From NCBI RefSeq assembly GCF_004745805.1, contig NZ_SRLQ01000013.1:1-64000 (forward strand): 64,000 bases of DNA, given 5' to 3'. Position numbers and translations under genes: made by a program. This document shows positions 24,370 through 35,804 of the stretch, piece by piece. Under the pieces are notes generated by a model. It made no database searches. It had not been told where the DNA came from and worked only from the letters and a program-made list of their open reading frames with translations. Position 1 is the first letter of the stretch. Every line of letters begins with the position of its first letter. The DNA comes from Mycolicibacterium sp. CH28 (GTDB taxonomy: Bacteria > Actinomycetota > Actinomycetes > Mycobacteriales > Mycobacteriaceae).

Positions 24370-25037
24370 GCGCTCGTATCGGGGTCATCACCTTCCCCGG
24401 CACGCTCGACGACGTCGACGCCGCCCGCGCGGTGCGGCTCGCCGGGGCCGAGGCGGTCAGCCTCTGGCACGGCGACGCCGACCTCAAGGGGGTTGACGCC
24501 GTGGTCGTGCCCGGTGGCTTCTCCTACGGCGACTACCTGCGTTGCGGGGCGATTGCGAAATTCGCGCCCGTCATGGGCGAGGTCGTCGCCGCGGCCAACC
24601 GCGGCATGCCGGTGCTCGGCATCTGCAACGGTTTCCAGGTTCTCTGCGAGGCCGGACTGCTGCCCGGCGCGCTCACCCGCAACGCGGGCCTGCACTTCGT
24701 CTGCCGCGACGTCTGGCTGAAGGTGGATGCCATCAACAGCGCGTGGACCTCGCGCTACGAGTGGGGTGCCGAGCTGCTGGTCCCGCTGAAGTCCGGGGAG
24801 GGTCGGTACGTCGCCGACGCAGCCGTGCTCGACGAACTCGAGGGCGAGGGCCGGGTGGTGCTCCGCTACGCCGACAACCCCAACGGGTCGATGCGCGATA
24901 TCGCCGGCATCAGCTCGGCCAACGGCCGGGTCGTCGGGCTGATGCCGCACCCCGAACATGCCACCGAACCGTTGACCGGCCCGTCCGACGACGGCCTCGG
25001 GATGTTCTTCTCCGCGCTCGACGCCGTCCTGGTATAG
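24366..25037 (+). CDS. purQ: FGAM synthase glutaminase subunit PurQ
   Basis: A 223-residue class I glutamine amidotransferase that supplies ammonia to PurL for conversion of FGAR to FGAM. It contains VIGVITFPGTLDD-type strand 1, VVPGGFSYGDYLRCGAIAK, the nucleophile Cys in LGICNGFQVL and the His-Glu pair in GLMPHPEHA. Translationally coupled to purS. PurL is encoded 5.6 kb downstream, separated by unrelated genes. A strong hairpin follows the stop. Confidence 0.96.
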   Translation: MSARIGVITFPGTLDDVDAARAVRLAGAEAVSLWHGDADLKGVDAVVVPGGFSYGDYLRCGAIAKFAPVMGEVVAAANRGMPVLGICNGFQVLCEAGLLPGALTRNAGLHFVCRDVWLKVDAINSAWTSRYEWGAELLVPLKSGEGRYVADAAVLDELEGEGRVVLRYADNPNGSMRDIAGISSANGRVVGLMPHPEHATEPLTGPSDDGLGMFFSALDAVLV

Positions 25038-25089
25038 CGATTTCGGCGCGTAAACCGCCGCTGGGCGAGCGAATGCGCGCCGAAATCGC
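25037..25089. terminator. Bidirectional hairpin between convergent purQ and encapsulin genes
   Basis: Perfect 14-bp arms (GCGATTTCGGCGCG at 25037-25050 and CGCGCCGAAATCGC at 25076-25089) enclose a 25-base loop. The left arm begins right at the purQ stop and the right arm ends 6 bases before the encapsulin stop. It is well placed to end transcription from both directions. Confidence 0.7.
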
Positions 25090-25095
25090 GCGGCA

Positions 25096-25893
25096 CTAGG
25101 GCGTCAGGGCGACCGCGGCCTCAGCGGTGTAGCACAGGAACGTCAACGTCTCCTGCATGTACAGCTGCACCGATTCCGCGTCATGGCTCAGATAGCCGAT
25201 CGCCACATCGGTCCCCAGCTGCAGATCGAAGTCACCGCCGCGGGTGCTCAGCACGAACGCGCCGTCGATGGCCGGCGCCCAGATGATCTCACCGTCCACC
25301 AGCCGGTTGAGATGCTCGCGGAGCGGATAGCCGTGCTCGGTGGTCTCACTGACCTTGGTGTAGGCATCAGCCGACAGCAGCACCGAGTACGGGCCGTCGA
25401 CTCCGGCCAGCCGAAGCTCGGACAGCGCCTGGGCGAACACGTCGGGATACTCACGGGCATCCTCGGGCAGGGCCAGCACCGGATTGGAGCTGCAGCTGCG
25501 AATGCCGTCGATCGACGCCGCCGCGTAACCCTCGAAGATCGCCCGGTCCTCGATGAACGCCAGCTTCTTGGCGGCGTCCTTGACCGGATCCCAGTCGGAG
25601 TCCTGCGCGCCGCGCTCCACGTCGTCGATCGCGTTGCGCGACACCGTGAATGGCACTCGCAGTCGCACCAGTGGTTTGGATTCGCGAAGGTGGGCCACCA
25701 CGCCGTCGGCCGGTGAGGCGACGTCGCGGAGATGGCCGGTGCTCACCGCCGCGGTGACCGGGCCGCCCGGGTCGCTGACGTCGACCACGCGCCGTCCCGC
25801 TATGTGCCGCCTGAACGTGCGGGTGGCCTCCAATTCGATCTCGCTCCAAGCGGATTCGGTGATCGGAGCGAGCTCGCGGTAAAGGTTGTTCAT
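25096..25893 (-). CDS. enc: Encapsulin shell protein (linocin M18/CFP29 family)
   Basis: A 265-residue HK97-fold protein that self-assembles into a nanocompartment. The N-terminus MNNLYRELAPITESAWSEIELEA, then RHIAGRRVVDVSDPGG, and the C-terminal YLSHDAESVQLYMQETLTFLCYT are diagnostic of family 1 encapsulins and match M. tuberculosis CFP29 (Rv0798c, also 265 residues). The ATG shares its A with the TGA of the upstream DyP gene (TGATG), so shell and cargo are translationally coupled. A TTG one codon upstream is the only alternative start. Confidence 0.96.
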   Translation of the reverse strand: MNNLYRELAPITESAWSEIELEATRTFRRHIAGRRVVDVSDPGGPVTAAVSTGHLRDVASPADGVVAHLRESKPLVRLRVPFTVSRNAIDDVERGAQDSDWDPVKDAAKKLAFIEDRAIFEGYAAASIDGIRSCSSNPVLALPEDAREYPDVFAQALSELRLAGVDGPYSVLLSADAYTKVSETTEHGYPLREHLNRLVDGEIIWAPAIDGAFVLSTRGGDFDLQLGTDVAIGYLSHDAESVQLYMQETLTFLCYTAEAAVALTP

Positions 25894-26915
25894 CAAGACT
25901 GTCCTTTCAGACTGCCGATCGCCAGTGAGCCGTCGGAGGTGGTCGAGGGTGCCGGGGGAACGGTCGCCGGGCCGTCGAAGCCCGGCATCGGCGGCGGATC
26001 GTTGAGGAAGTCGACGATCGGGGTGAAGAACAAACCGCCGGTGAGGGCGGTGGAGAAATCCAGGATGCGATCGGTGTTGCCCGGCGGGCTGCCGATGAAC
26101 ATGTTCTCCAGCAGCGTCTCGGTCACCCCGGGGGAACGTGAGTAGCCGATGTAGTAGGTGCCGTACTCACCCTTGCCGATCTCACCGAACGGCATGTTGG
26201 CCCGCACGATCTTCAGTTCGGTGCCATCAGCGTCGGAGATGACGTTCAGGGCGACATGGGAATTGGCCGGCTTGACGTCGTCGTCGAGTTCGATGTCCTC
26301 CAGCTTGGTGCGCCCGATCACCCGTTCCTGCTCGGTAACCGACAGCGATTCCCACGAGCCCATGTCGTGAACGTACTTCTGCACGTGGACATAACAGGCG
26401 CCGGTGAAATCGGGATCCTCGTCGCCGATCTGGCTGGCGCTGACCGCCAGCGGCCCATCCGGATTCTCGGTGCCGTCGACGAAGCCGAGCAGGTCCCGGT
26501 TGTCGAAGAACTTGAAGCCGTGCACCTCGTCGACAATCGTGATCGCCCCGGCCATCGCCTTGGCCACCCGGCCGGCCAGCTCGAAGCAGACGTCGAGTAC
26601 CTCGGCGCGGATGTGGAACAGCAGATCGCCGGGGGTGGCCGGCGCGTGATGGCGGGCGCCGCGCAACTCGACGAACGGATGCAGATCCTTGGGCCGCGGC
26701 CCGGCGAACAACCGGTCCCAGGCGTCCGACCCGATGGAGGTCACCATCGACAGATGCTTGGCGGGATCGCGAAAGCCGACGGCCCGAACCAACCCGGCGA
26801 GGGCGGGCAGTGCGTCATGCACCGCGGCCTCACCGCCGTCGTTGATCGTGGCCACCAGAAAGATTGCCGCGGGCGTCAACGGCGCCAGTACCGGTTGCGG
26901 TAACGGGGAAGGCAC
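25893..26915 (-). CDS. dyp: Dye-decolorizing peroxidase (DyP), encapsulin cargo
   Basis: A 340-residue heme peroxidase. It has the DyP GxxDG motif (LLGFVDGTENPDG), whose Asp and a downstream Arg act on H2O2, and the family C-terminal part RSPGVTETLLENMFIG. The extreme C-terminus carries DGSLAIGSLKGQS (residues 328-340), an encapsulin targeting peptide of the (D)GSLxIGSLKG type. With the shell gene directly downstream, the enzyme is almost certainly packaged. The GTG start follows the conserved N-terminal region. It corresponds to Rv0799c and is divergent from pepC. Confidence 0.96.
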   Translation of the reverse strand: MPSPLPQPVLAPLTPAAIFLVATINDGGEAAVHDALPALAGLVRAVGFRDPAKHLSMVTSIGSDAWDRLFAGPRPKDLHPFVELRGARHHAPATPGDLLFHIRAEVLDVCFELAGRVAKAMAGAITIVDEVHGFKFFDNRDLLGFVDGTENPDGPLAVSASQIGDEDPDFTGACYVHVQKYVHDMGSWESLSVTEQERVIGRTKLEDIELDDDVKPANSHVALNVISDADGTELKIVRANMPFGEIGKGEYGTYYIGYSRSPGVTETLLENMFIGSPPGNTDRILDFSTALTGGLFFTPIVDFLNDPPPMPGFDGPATVPPAPSTTSDGSLAIGSLKGQS

Positions 26916-26957
26916 CGACTGACCCTATCGAAGATGCGGTCGGCGATGATGGTGATC

Positions 26958-28232
26958 ATGTCCACAGGGGCCAGTGCGCACGGTTTGTGCGAGTTCATCG
27001 ACGCGTCACCCTCGCCGTTCCACGTCTGCGAGACGGTGGCCCGGCGACTGCGTGCGGCCGGCTACACCGAGCTCGCCGAGGCCGACCGGTGGCCGGACCG
27101 CAAGGGTCAGTACTTCACCGTGCGGGCCGGGTCGCTGGTGGCCTGGAATAGCAGCGCGGATCCCGCCCAGCCGTTCCGGATCATCGGCGGCCACACCGAC
27201 AGCCCCAATCTGCGGGTCAAACAACAGCCGGACCGGGTGGTCGCCGGCTGGCGGGTGGTCGCACTCGAGCCGTACGGCGGAGCGTGGCTCAACTCGTGGC
27301 TGGACCGGGATCTGGGCATCAGCGGACGGCTGTCGGTGCGTGACCCGGAGGCCGAGGGCGGCGTCTCGCACCGGCTGGTGCGCATCGACGAGCCGATCCT
27401 GCGGGTTCCGCAGTTGGCCATCCACCTTGCCGACGACCGCAAAGCCGTCGCGCTGGATCCGCAGCGCCACCTCAACGCGGTGTGGGGACTGGGCGACGTA
27501 CCGCGGTCGTTTCTGGGCTACGCCGCCGAATGGGCCGGCGTGCCCGCGGCCGACCTGCTGTCGGCCGACCTGATGACCCACGATCTGAACCCGTCGGCCC
27601 TGATCGGTGCCGACGGCGAGTTCATCAGCGCCCCCCGGCTGGACAACCAGGGCACCTGCTACGCCGGGCTGGAGGCGTTCCTGGCCGTCGAGCCACGCGG
27701 CTATCTGCCGGTGTTGGCGCTGTTCGACCACGAAGAGGTCGGCTCCACCTCCGATCACGGCGCGCAGTCGGACCTGCTGCTGACCACGCTCGAGCGCGTC
27801 GTGCTGACTGCCGGTGGCGACCGGGAGGACTTCCTGCGCCGACTGACCGCCTCGCTGGTGGCCTCCGGTGACATGGCCCACGCCACCCACCCGAACTACC
27901 CCGACCGCCACGAGCCCGGTCACCTGATCGCCGTCAACGGCGGGCCGGTGCTCAAGGTCCAGCCCAACCTGCGCTACGCCACCGACAGCCGGACCGCGGC
28001 AGCGTTCGAACTGGCCTGCCGACAGGCCGGGGTGCCGCTACAGCGTTACGAACACCGCGCCGACCTGCCGTGCGGATCGACCATCGGGCCTATGACGGCG
28101 GCGCGCACGGGCATCCCGACCGTCGACGTCGGGGCCGCGCAGCTGGCCATGCACTCGGCGCGGGAAATGATGGGCGCGGCTGACGTCGTCGCCTACGCGG
28201 CGGCGCTGCATGCGTTCCTGGCCCCGGCGTGA
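26958..28232 (+). CDS. pepC: M18-family aspartyl-type aminopeptidase
   Basis: About 424 residues, a dinuclear zinc aminopeptidase removing N-terminal residues (family preference for Asp/Glu). Metal-ligand segments are visible: GGHTDSPNLRVK, PRLDNQGTCYAGLEA, ALFDHEEVGSTSDHGAQS and the late MHSAREMMG; the family DLNP(S) motif also occurs. It corresponds to Rv0800 pepC. Four in-frame ATGs lie between 26934 and 26958; I prefer the last (MSTGASAHGLCEFIDASPSPFH), where family similarity begins. It is divergent from the DyP gene. Confidence 0.92.
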   Translation: MSTGASAHGLCEFIDASPSPFHVCETVARRLRAAGYTELAEADRWPDRKGQYFTVRAGSLVAWNSSADPAQPFRIIGGHTDSPNLRVKQQPDRVVAGWRVVALEPYGGAWLNSWLDRDLGISGRLSVRDPEAEGGVSHRLVRIDEPILRVPQLAIHLADDRKAVALDPQRHLNAVWGLGDVPRSFLGYAAEWAGVPAADLLSADLMTHDLNPSALIGADGEFISAPRLDNQGTCYAGLEAFLAVEPRGYLPVLALFDHEEVGSTSDHGAQSDLLLTTLERVVLTAGGDREDFLRRLTASLVASGDMAHATHPNYPDRHEPGHLIAVNGGPVLKVQPNLRYATDSRTAAAFELACRQAGVPLQRYEHRADLPCGSTIGPMTAARTGIPTVDVGAAQLAMHSAREMMGAADVVAYAAALHAFLAPA

Positions 28233-28256
28233 CACTCGTGAGATTGAAATATTGAC

Positions 28257-28274
28257 ATGAGACTCGCATCTCAT
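28257..28274. promoter_or_regulatory. TetR-type operator upstream of the SnoaL-TetR pair
   Basis: ATGAGA-CTCGCA-TCTCAT is a perfect inverted repeat with 6-base arms, 16 bases before the SnoaL gene start. A TTGACA at 28252-28257 abuts it, so the palindrome would lie between -35 and -10. Position and symmetry fit autoregulation by the TetR protein encoded second in the operon. Confidence 0.55.
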
Positions 28275-28290
28275 TAGCGTCGGTCTCGTT

Positions 28291-28713
28291 ATGACACTCA
28301 CACGCGCCCAGATGGACCGAAAGATCGACGAGCACTTCGACTTCGAGGCACGTGACGATGTCGACGGTGTCCTTGCCACACTGGCCGACGATGTCGAGCA
28401 CGACATCGTCGGCTCTCCGACCGGGCCGACGCGCGGGCACGATGGCGCCCGCGCCTTCTACGAAAACCTGTTCGCCGACCTGTCCGACGGCAGCATGGAG
28501 ACCATCCGGCGGCTCTACGGCGAAGGCTTCCTCGTCGACGAATCACTGTGGCGCGGTCGGGCGTCGGGAACGCCCTTCGGTCTCGCCGGCAACGACCGGC
28601 CGCTCGAGTTCCGGCTGCTGCACGTCATCGAGTTCGCCGGTGACGGCAATATCGCACGGGAGAACGTGTGGGTGGACCTGGCGGCCATCATCGGTCAGCT
28701 CCCGCAGGGCTGA
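28291..28713 (+). CDS. SnoaL/NTF2-like protein
   Basis: A 140-residue protein of the NTF2-like superfamily: an N-terminal helix (QMDRKIDEHFDFEARDDVDGVLATLADDVEHDI), then GPTRGHDGARAFYENLF and a curved sheet (LLHVIEFAGDGNIARENVWVD). Members include ketosteroid isomerase-like and polyketide cyclase-like proteins, so a small-molecule substrate or ligand is likely, but none can be named. Four bases separate it from the TetR gene downstream, and an operator-like palindrome lies upstream. Confidence 0.75.
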   Translation: MTLTRAQMDRKIDEHFDFEARDDVDGVLATLADDVEHDIVGSPTGPTRGHDGARAFYENLFADLSDGSMETIRRLYGEGFLVDESLWRGRASGTPFGLAGNDRPLEFRLLHVIEFAGDGNIARENVWVDLAAIIGQLPQG

Positions 28714-28717
28714 GGGG

Positions 28718-29317
28718 ATGGCCGCGACCCCGGCGGGCCGGCCCAATCAGCGGGCACGCACGCGAAAGGATCTGCTGGAGGCCGCTTCTCGGCTGCTGAA
28801 ACAAGGCCGCAAGCTGACAGTGGAGGATGTCGCGGGCGAGGCGATGGTGTCCAGGGCGACGGCGTACCGATACTTCCCGAACGCCGACATGCTGATCCTC
28901 GAGGCGACATTGGACTGGGCGATGCCCGATGTCGAAGAACTCTTCCGTGGTGCATCCGACGACCCGGTGGAGCGGCTGGAACGTCTCGATGTCGCGTTGA
29001 CCGCCATGATGGCCGCCAATGAGCCGGCATTTCGCACCATGCTGGCCCAGTCGTTGCAGCGAAGCGTCGAGGACAGTGAATACCCCGTTCGGCAGAACCG
29101 GCGCGCGGCGCTGATCGAGGCGGCGCTGGCCCCGGCCCAGGACCGTTTCGCGCCGGGCGCCCTGGCGGTGCTGGCAAGTGCGCTGGCGGTCATGATCGGC
29201 ACCGAGTCGATGGTGGCGTTCGCCGATGTGCTGCAACTCGACGCGGAGCGCGCCCGCGAGGTGCGCCGGTGGGCGATCCGCTCTCTGGTGGACGCGGCGC
29301 TCGCCGCCGGGCCGTGA
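28718..29317 (+). CDS. TetR-family transcriptional regulator
   Basis: A 199-residue regulator starting MAATPAGRPNQRARTRKDLLEAASRLL; the HTH reads LTVEDVAGEAMVSRATAYRYFPNADML. The C-terminal helices form the ligand domain (TetR_C-like, MIGTESMVAFADVLQLD). The start has GAGGGG directly upstream and lies 4 bases after the SnoaL stop. The most likely target is its own operon, through the ATGAGA-N6-TCTCAT site. Confidence 0.85.
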   Translation: MAATPAGRPNQRARTRKDLLEAASRLLKQGRKLTVEDVAGEAMVSRATAYRYFPNADMLILEATLDWAMPDVEELFRGASDDPVERLERLDVALTAMMAANEPAFRTMLAQSLQRSVEDSEYPVRQNRRAALIEAALAPAQDRFAPGALAVLASALAVMIGTESMVAFADVLQLDAERAREVRRWAIRSLVDAALAAGP

Positions 29318-29406
29318 CCCGACCGTCGGCGTCCCCGTCCTGAGCGCAACTCCGGCAGCGGGTCCGGGCGTCGCGCCGCGACTGCGTTGAGGACATAATC
29401 GACCCC

Positions 29407-30621
29407 GTGGTGTGGTCGGTGGCGGGACTAGCTGCCATCATCGTCGTCTGGTCACTGGTAGCCCGCCGCCTGGAGCGGTGGCGCGTCACCCCGGTGATGT
29501 CCCTGGTCTTTGCGGGCGCGTTGGTCGGATTCCTCACCCACGACGTGCTGGCCGCTCGCATCGAAGCCCACGTCGTCGCGCCGATCATCCAGCTGATCCT
29601 CGCCATCGTGCTGTTCGAGCATGCGGCCAACATCCGCGGCGGGTTCTTCGGGGGCCAGGCCAAGCTGGCATTTCGCCTACTGTTCGTCGCACTGCCGATC
29701 AGTCTGGCGCTGGTCGTCGGGCTCGGCCTGTGGCTGCTGCCGGGACTGTCGTGGTCGATGCTGCTGGTACTGGCTTGTGTCGTCGTGCCAATCGACTTCG
29801 CGCCGGTGGCAGCGTTTCTGCGCGACGAGCGGATTCCGCTGCGGATCCGGAAACTGCTGAACGTCGAGGAGGGCTACTCCGACGGAGTGATCGCGCCGAT
29901 ATATCTGTTCGCCCTGGCGGTCTCGGACGGGCAACACACCGGATCGCAGAGCGTCGCGCAGGCGCTGAAGGAAGGGTTGCCGCATCTGGCGGTCGCGGTG
30001 GCCCTGGGGATGGGCATCGGTGCCGGGTTGGCGTGGGTCGCCAACCGAGCCGATCGCCGCGGATTCATGACCGAGCAGTCCCGTCGGCTATTGGTGATCG
30101 GTGCGCCGGTACTGACCTACGCGGTGAACATCGGGCTGCACGGCAATGGATTCGTCGCGGCGTTCATCTGCGGGATCGCCTACAACAGCGTGCGGCAGTA
30201 CACCGACGACAGCACCGAACAGGAGTTCATCGACGACATCACCTTCCTGCTCGCGGCGGTGGTGTGGTTCGTCTTCGGCGCCGTCGCCTGGTACGTCCTA
30301 GAAGACGGTGCCGCACTGGTCCAGGTGCTGTTCGGGGTGCTGGTCTTGACGGTGGTCCGCGCGTTGCCGGTGCTGCTGACGTTGTTGGGATCCGGGCTGT
30401 CCCGGCCGGAGCGGACGCTGGTGGCCGGGCTGGGACCGCGCGGAACCGCCAGCATCGCGCTTGGCCTGCTGGCCTACATCGTGTTGCCCGACAGTCCCGC
30501 CGACACGCTGCTCACGGTCATGATCATCGTGGTGCTGGGCAGCGTGGTGGTCCATGGTCTGGTGGGTCCGACGCTGGTCGGTCGAGTCGCCGAAACCCGG
30601 CCACCGGCGCCGAGGCCATAA
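29407..30621 (+). CDS. CPA1-family monovalent cation/proton antiporter
   Basis: A 404-residue polytopic membrane protein with about 11-12 hydrophobic segments from the N-terminus (GLAAIIVVWSLVARRLE) to VVVHGLVGPTLVGRVAE. Family features are VPIDFAPVAAFLRDERIPLRI (the acidic transport site, usually TDP or ND in other clades, here IDFAPV), LNVEEGYSDGVIAPIYLF and AGLGPRGTASIALGLLAYI. It should exchange Na+ or K+ for H+. The GTG start is set by the first transmembrane segment. purL follows within 10 bases, but purL seems to have its own promoter. Confidence 0.85.
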   Translation: MVWSVAGLAAIIVVWSLVARRLERWRVTPVMSLVFAGALVGFLTHDVLAARIEAHVVAPIIQLILAIVLFEHAANIRGGFFGGQAKLAFRLLFVALPISLALVVGLGLWLLPGLSWSMLLVLACVVVPIDFAPVAAFLRDERIPLRIRKLLNVEEGYSDGVIAPIYLFALAVSDGQHTGSQSVAQALKEGLPHLAVAVALGMGIGAGLAWVANRADRRGFMTEQSRRLLVIGAPVLTYAVNIGLHGNGFVAAFICGIAYNSVRQYTDDSTEQEFIDDITFLLAAVVWFVFGAVAWYVLEDGAALVQVLFGVLVLTVVRALPVLLTLLGSGLSRPERTLVAGLGPRGTASIALGLLAYIVLPDSPADTLLTVMIIVVLGSVVVHGLVGPTLVGRVAETRPPAPRP

Positions 30622-30624
30622 ACT
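30619..30624 (+). promoter_or_regulatory. -10 box for purL, probable leaderless start
   Basis: TAAACT overlaps the last codon of the antiporter gene and lies exactly 6 bases before the GTG at 30631. No ribosome-binding site is present. It indicates a leaderless purL mRNA starting at the second of two tandem GTG codons. Confidence 0.5.
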
Positions 30625-30630
30625 GGCGTG

Positions 30631-32933
<2,303 letters not shown>

Positions 32934-32937
<4 letters not shown>

Positions 32938-34715
32938 CCAGCGCGGTCGAGGATGTCACCGGTGAGGCCCCCGCCCCACCAGGCTCCCTCCGCCGCGAAT
33001 CCTTGATCGAGTGGGCGTGGAGCCTGGTGCGGCTCGACTTCGTCGGTGTCGCATTCGGTGCGCTGTTCTTCTGCCTGTCCCTGACCCCGTCGCTGATGCC
33101 CCGGGACTGGGTGCTGGCCGGGGTCATCGGCGGCATCAATGCCGCGATCGGCTACGGGATCGGCGTGTTGGCCGGCCGGATGGTGCGCTGGCTGCTGCTC
33201 AGTCACCGGCCGTGGTGGCCACCCAACCCGAAGGTGCTCTCCGGCCTGAAGGCCGCGACGGTGGTGGCGTCTATCGGTGCCAGCGTGCTGATGCTCGTCC
33301 CCGCCGCAGCCTGGCAGCGCCAGATCGCCGCGGTGATGGGCATCGAAGGACCGTCCACCCTGATCTATCTGCGCACCCTGGCGGTGGCGCTGGTGATCGG
33401 CGGGGTGCTGGTCGGCGTGGCACGAGCGGTCAAGGATGCGATCAAATTCCTTGCCCACGTGATGATCCGGCGATGGAAACTCAACGACGAGGTGGCGATG
33501 TTCATCGGCACCGCCATTGTCGTCGTGCTGATCATCACCCTGGTCAACGGTGTGCTGGTGCGTGGATTCATCGCGGGCGCCAGCGCGATGTTCCAGCCGC
33601 AGAACGAGACCACCCGGCCCGGTATCGAACAGCCACTGCGTGCCGAAAGATCCGGCAGCCCAACGTCATACGCGCATTGGGACACTCTCGGTTTCCAGGG
33701 CCGTAACTTCGTGGCCACCGGGCCCGACGCCGACGAGCTGGCGCGGCTCAACGGTCGTCCCGCCAAGGAGCCCATCCGGATCTACGCCGGCCTGCAAACG
33801 GCCGACACCACCGAGGGCCGGGTGGCTGTGCTGCTCTCCGAGTTGCAGCGCACGAAGGCCTTCGAGCGCAAGCTGCTGGTCATCATCCCGACGACCGGCA
33901 CAGGTTGGGTCGATCCGGTGGCGGCGCGGTCGATCGAGTCGATGTACAACGGCGACACCGCGCTGGTGGCCATGCAGTATTCGTACCTGCCGAGCTGGAT
34001 CTCGTTCCTCGCCGACCACGAGAAGTCGGTGCAGGCCGGTAGGGCGATGATCGACGCGATCCACCAACGGTGGTTGCAGTGGCCCGAGAGCGGTCGACCC
34101 AAGCTGGCGCTCTTCGGTGAGAGTCTGGGCTCGATGGCGGGGCAGGGTGCGTTCGGGTACCTGCCCGACGTCGTCGACATGGGGTTCTCGTCGGTGTTGT
34201 GGGTGGGGCCACCGAACGCCAGCACACTGTGGAAGGCATTGACGCTCAGGAGGGATCCCGGCAGCCCGGAGTACCAGCCGCGCTACGACGCCGGGCGCAC
34301 CGTCCGCTTCGCGCAGGCATCCGGGCCGGAGGAGATCGCCGGGGTAGCGGCGTCACCGCCGTGGAAAGGCACGAGGGTGCTTTACCTTCAACACCCCTCT
34401 GACCCCGTCGTGTGGTGGTCGCCCGATCTGCTCTTCGAGCGGCCCGACTGGCTGAAGGAGTCCCCGGGCTTCGACCGCAGCGCCGCGATGCGCTGGTATC
34501 CGATCGTGACGTTCTGGCAGGTCGGTGCGGACATGGCCGGCAACGTCACCAGCGCGCAGGCCTCACCGGCCGGGCACGGCCACAACTACGGCGACAGCCA
34601 GCTCGACGGCTGGGTTGCAGTCGCCGCCCCGGCGGGCTGGACCACCGAGGACACCGAGCGCATCCGGCGTTACCTGGGAAAGGTCATTGCAGCCGGCGGC
34701 CCCGAATTCCAGTGA
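32934..34715 (+). CDS. Membrane-anchored alpha/beta-hydrolase (Abhydrolase_9 family)
   Basis: A 593-residue protein with four or five hydrophobic segments in its first 215 residues (FVGVAFGALFFCLSLTPSLMP, VLAGVIGGINAAIGYGIGVLAG, VASIGASVLMLVPAAAW, LAVALVIGGVLVGVA, MFIGTAIVVVLIITLVNGVL). A long domain of the PF10081 type follows, with the nucleophile elbow LFGESLGSMAG and LYLQHPSDPVVWWSPDLLFERPDW. The family is actinobacterial and uncharacterised; a lipid or cell-envelope ester substrate is only an inference. The ATG overlaps the purL stop, and the stop overlaps the GTG of the CPBP gene: a coupled three-gene run. Confidence 0.85.
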
Positions 34716-35329
34716 ACCGCAACACACGTCGGCTCCAAGCGGTGGCGCTTGCCGGTGTGCTCGTCGGCTACAGCTTCACTGCCGACCGCCCGCTTCCGGG
34801 CCGACGCAATCCGGTGGTTCAGGCGCTCCTGAGCACCGGTCTGGTCGCGCTGGCACGCGCGCCACTGGGTTTGCGTCCGCCCCAGGTGTGGTCGGGTCTG
34901 CGTGCCGGGGGTGCCGTGGCGGGCACGGTCGCCGCCGGTGTCGCCGCGACGACCGCGCTGCCGAGGGTCCGGACGGCGATGCGCACGCGTGAACTTCCCG
35001 GGGATCCCGTGCGGTGGCTCGCATTCGAGATTCCGGTCGGCACCGTCTGGTCGGAGGAGGCGTCGTTTCGCGCGGCGCTGGGGACCGTTGCCGCCGACGC
35101 GTTCGGACCTACGGGCGGACGGCTGTTCTCAGCGGTGGTGTTCGGGCTCTCCCACATCCCCGACGCCAGGGCGGCCGGTGAATCGGTGGCCGGCACCGTC
35201 CTGGTGACCGGCCTGGCCGGGTGGGTGTTCGGATGGCTGGCCGAGCGGTCGGGCAGCGTGCTGGCCCCGGCGCTGGCTCACCTCGCGGTCAACGAAGCCG
35301 GCGCGGTGGCTGCGCTGCTGGTGCGTTGA
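34712..35329 (+). CDS. CPBP-family intramembrane metalloprotease
   Basis: A 205-residue membrane protein with the CPBP (CAAX protease/Abi) motifs in order: EExxxR (SEEASFRAALG), FxxxH (FGLSHIPDA) and HxxxN (LAHLAVNEAG), all required for catalysis. Hydrophobic segments surround them. It corresponds, from memory, to Rv0804. Substrates of bacterial CPBP proteases are mostly unknown. The GTG overlaps the upstream stop (GTGA). Confidence 0.82.
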   Translation: MNRNTRRLQAVALAGVLVGYSFTADRPLPGRRNPVVQALLSTGLVALARAPLGLRPPQVWSGLRAGGAVAGTVAAGVAATTALPRVRTAMRTRELPGDPVRWLAFEIPVGTVWSEEASFRAALGTVAADAFGPTGGRLFSAVVFGLSHIPDARAAGESVAGTVLVTGLAGWVFGWLAERSGSVLAPALAHLAVNEAGAVAALLVR

Positions 35330-35362
35330 ACCGTGCCCGGCCGGTCTGCGACGCTGAAGCCC

Positions 35363-35755
35363 ATGCCCGCTCGCCGCAGCACAGATCCCGATGCCACCGT
35401 GGCCGCGGTGCGCGCACTGGCCGCCTGGTTGCGCGACCCGAGTGCCCCGGACCCGGGCCGGGCCGCCATTGCCACAGCCGTGCGGCTGACCGCCCGCACC
35501 CTCGCCGGCCTGGCGCCCGGCAACAGTGTCGAGGTCCGCATTCCGCCCTTTGTTGCGGTGCAATGTATCTCCGGTCCGCGGCACACTCGCGGCACACCGC
35601 CGAACGTGGTGGAGACCGACCCACGCACCTGGCTTCTGCTGGCCGCCGGTCTGTTGGCTGTCTCCGACGCCACCGCCGGCGGCGCGTTGCGGCTGTCCGG
35701 CTCGCGTGCCGGGGAGGTGGCGTCCTGGCTCCCGCTGGTGACGCTCGGCGACTGA
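35363..35755 (+). CDS. Sterol carrier-family (SCP2-like) protein, Rv0807-like
   Basis: About 130 residues from MPARRSTDPDATVAAVRALAAWLRDP to SWLPLVTLGD. The pattern of a basic N-terminal helix, RLTARTLAGLAPGNSVEVRIPPFVAVQC, PPNVVETDPRTWLLLAAG and LRLSGSRAGEVASWLPL is that of the actinobacterial sterol-carrier-like family usually found beside purF. WLLL and the ALRLSG turn fit an SCP2 lipid-binding fold without the catalytic part. A GTG ten codons upstream is possible. It precedes purF by about 100 bases. Confidence 0.7.
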   Translation: MPARRSTDPDATVAAVRALAAWLRDPSAPDPGRAAIATAVRLTARTLAGLAPGNSVEVRIPPFVAVQCISGPRHTRGTPPNVVETDPRTWLLLAAGLLAVSDATAGGALRLSGSRAGEVASWLPLVTLGD

Positions 35756-35804
35756 ATACGGACCGACACTCGCCGTTCAATTCCGCGTTTCCCGCCGATG
35801 CCCG

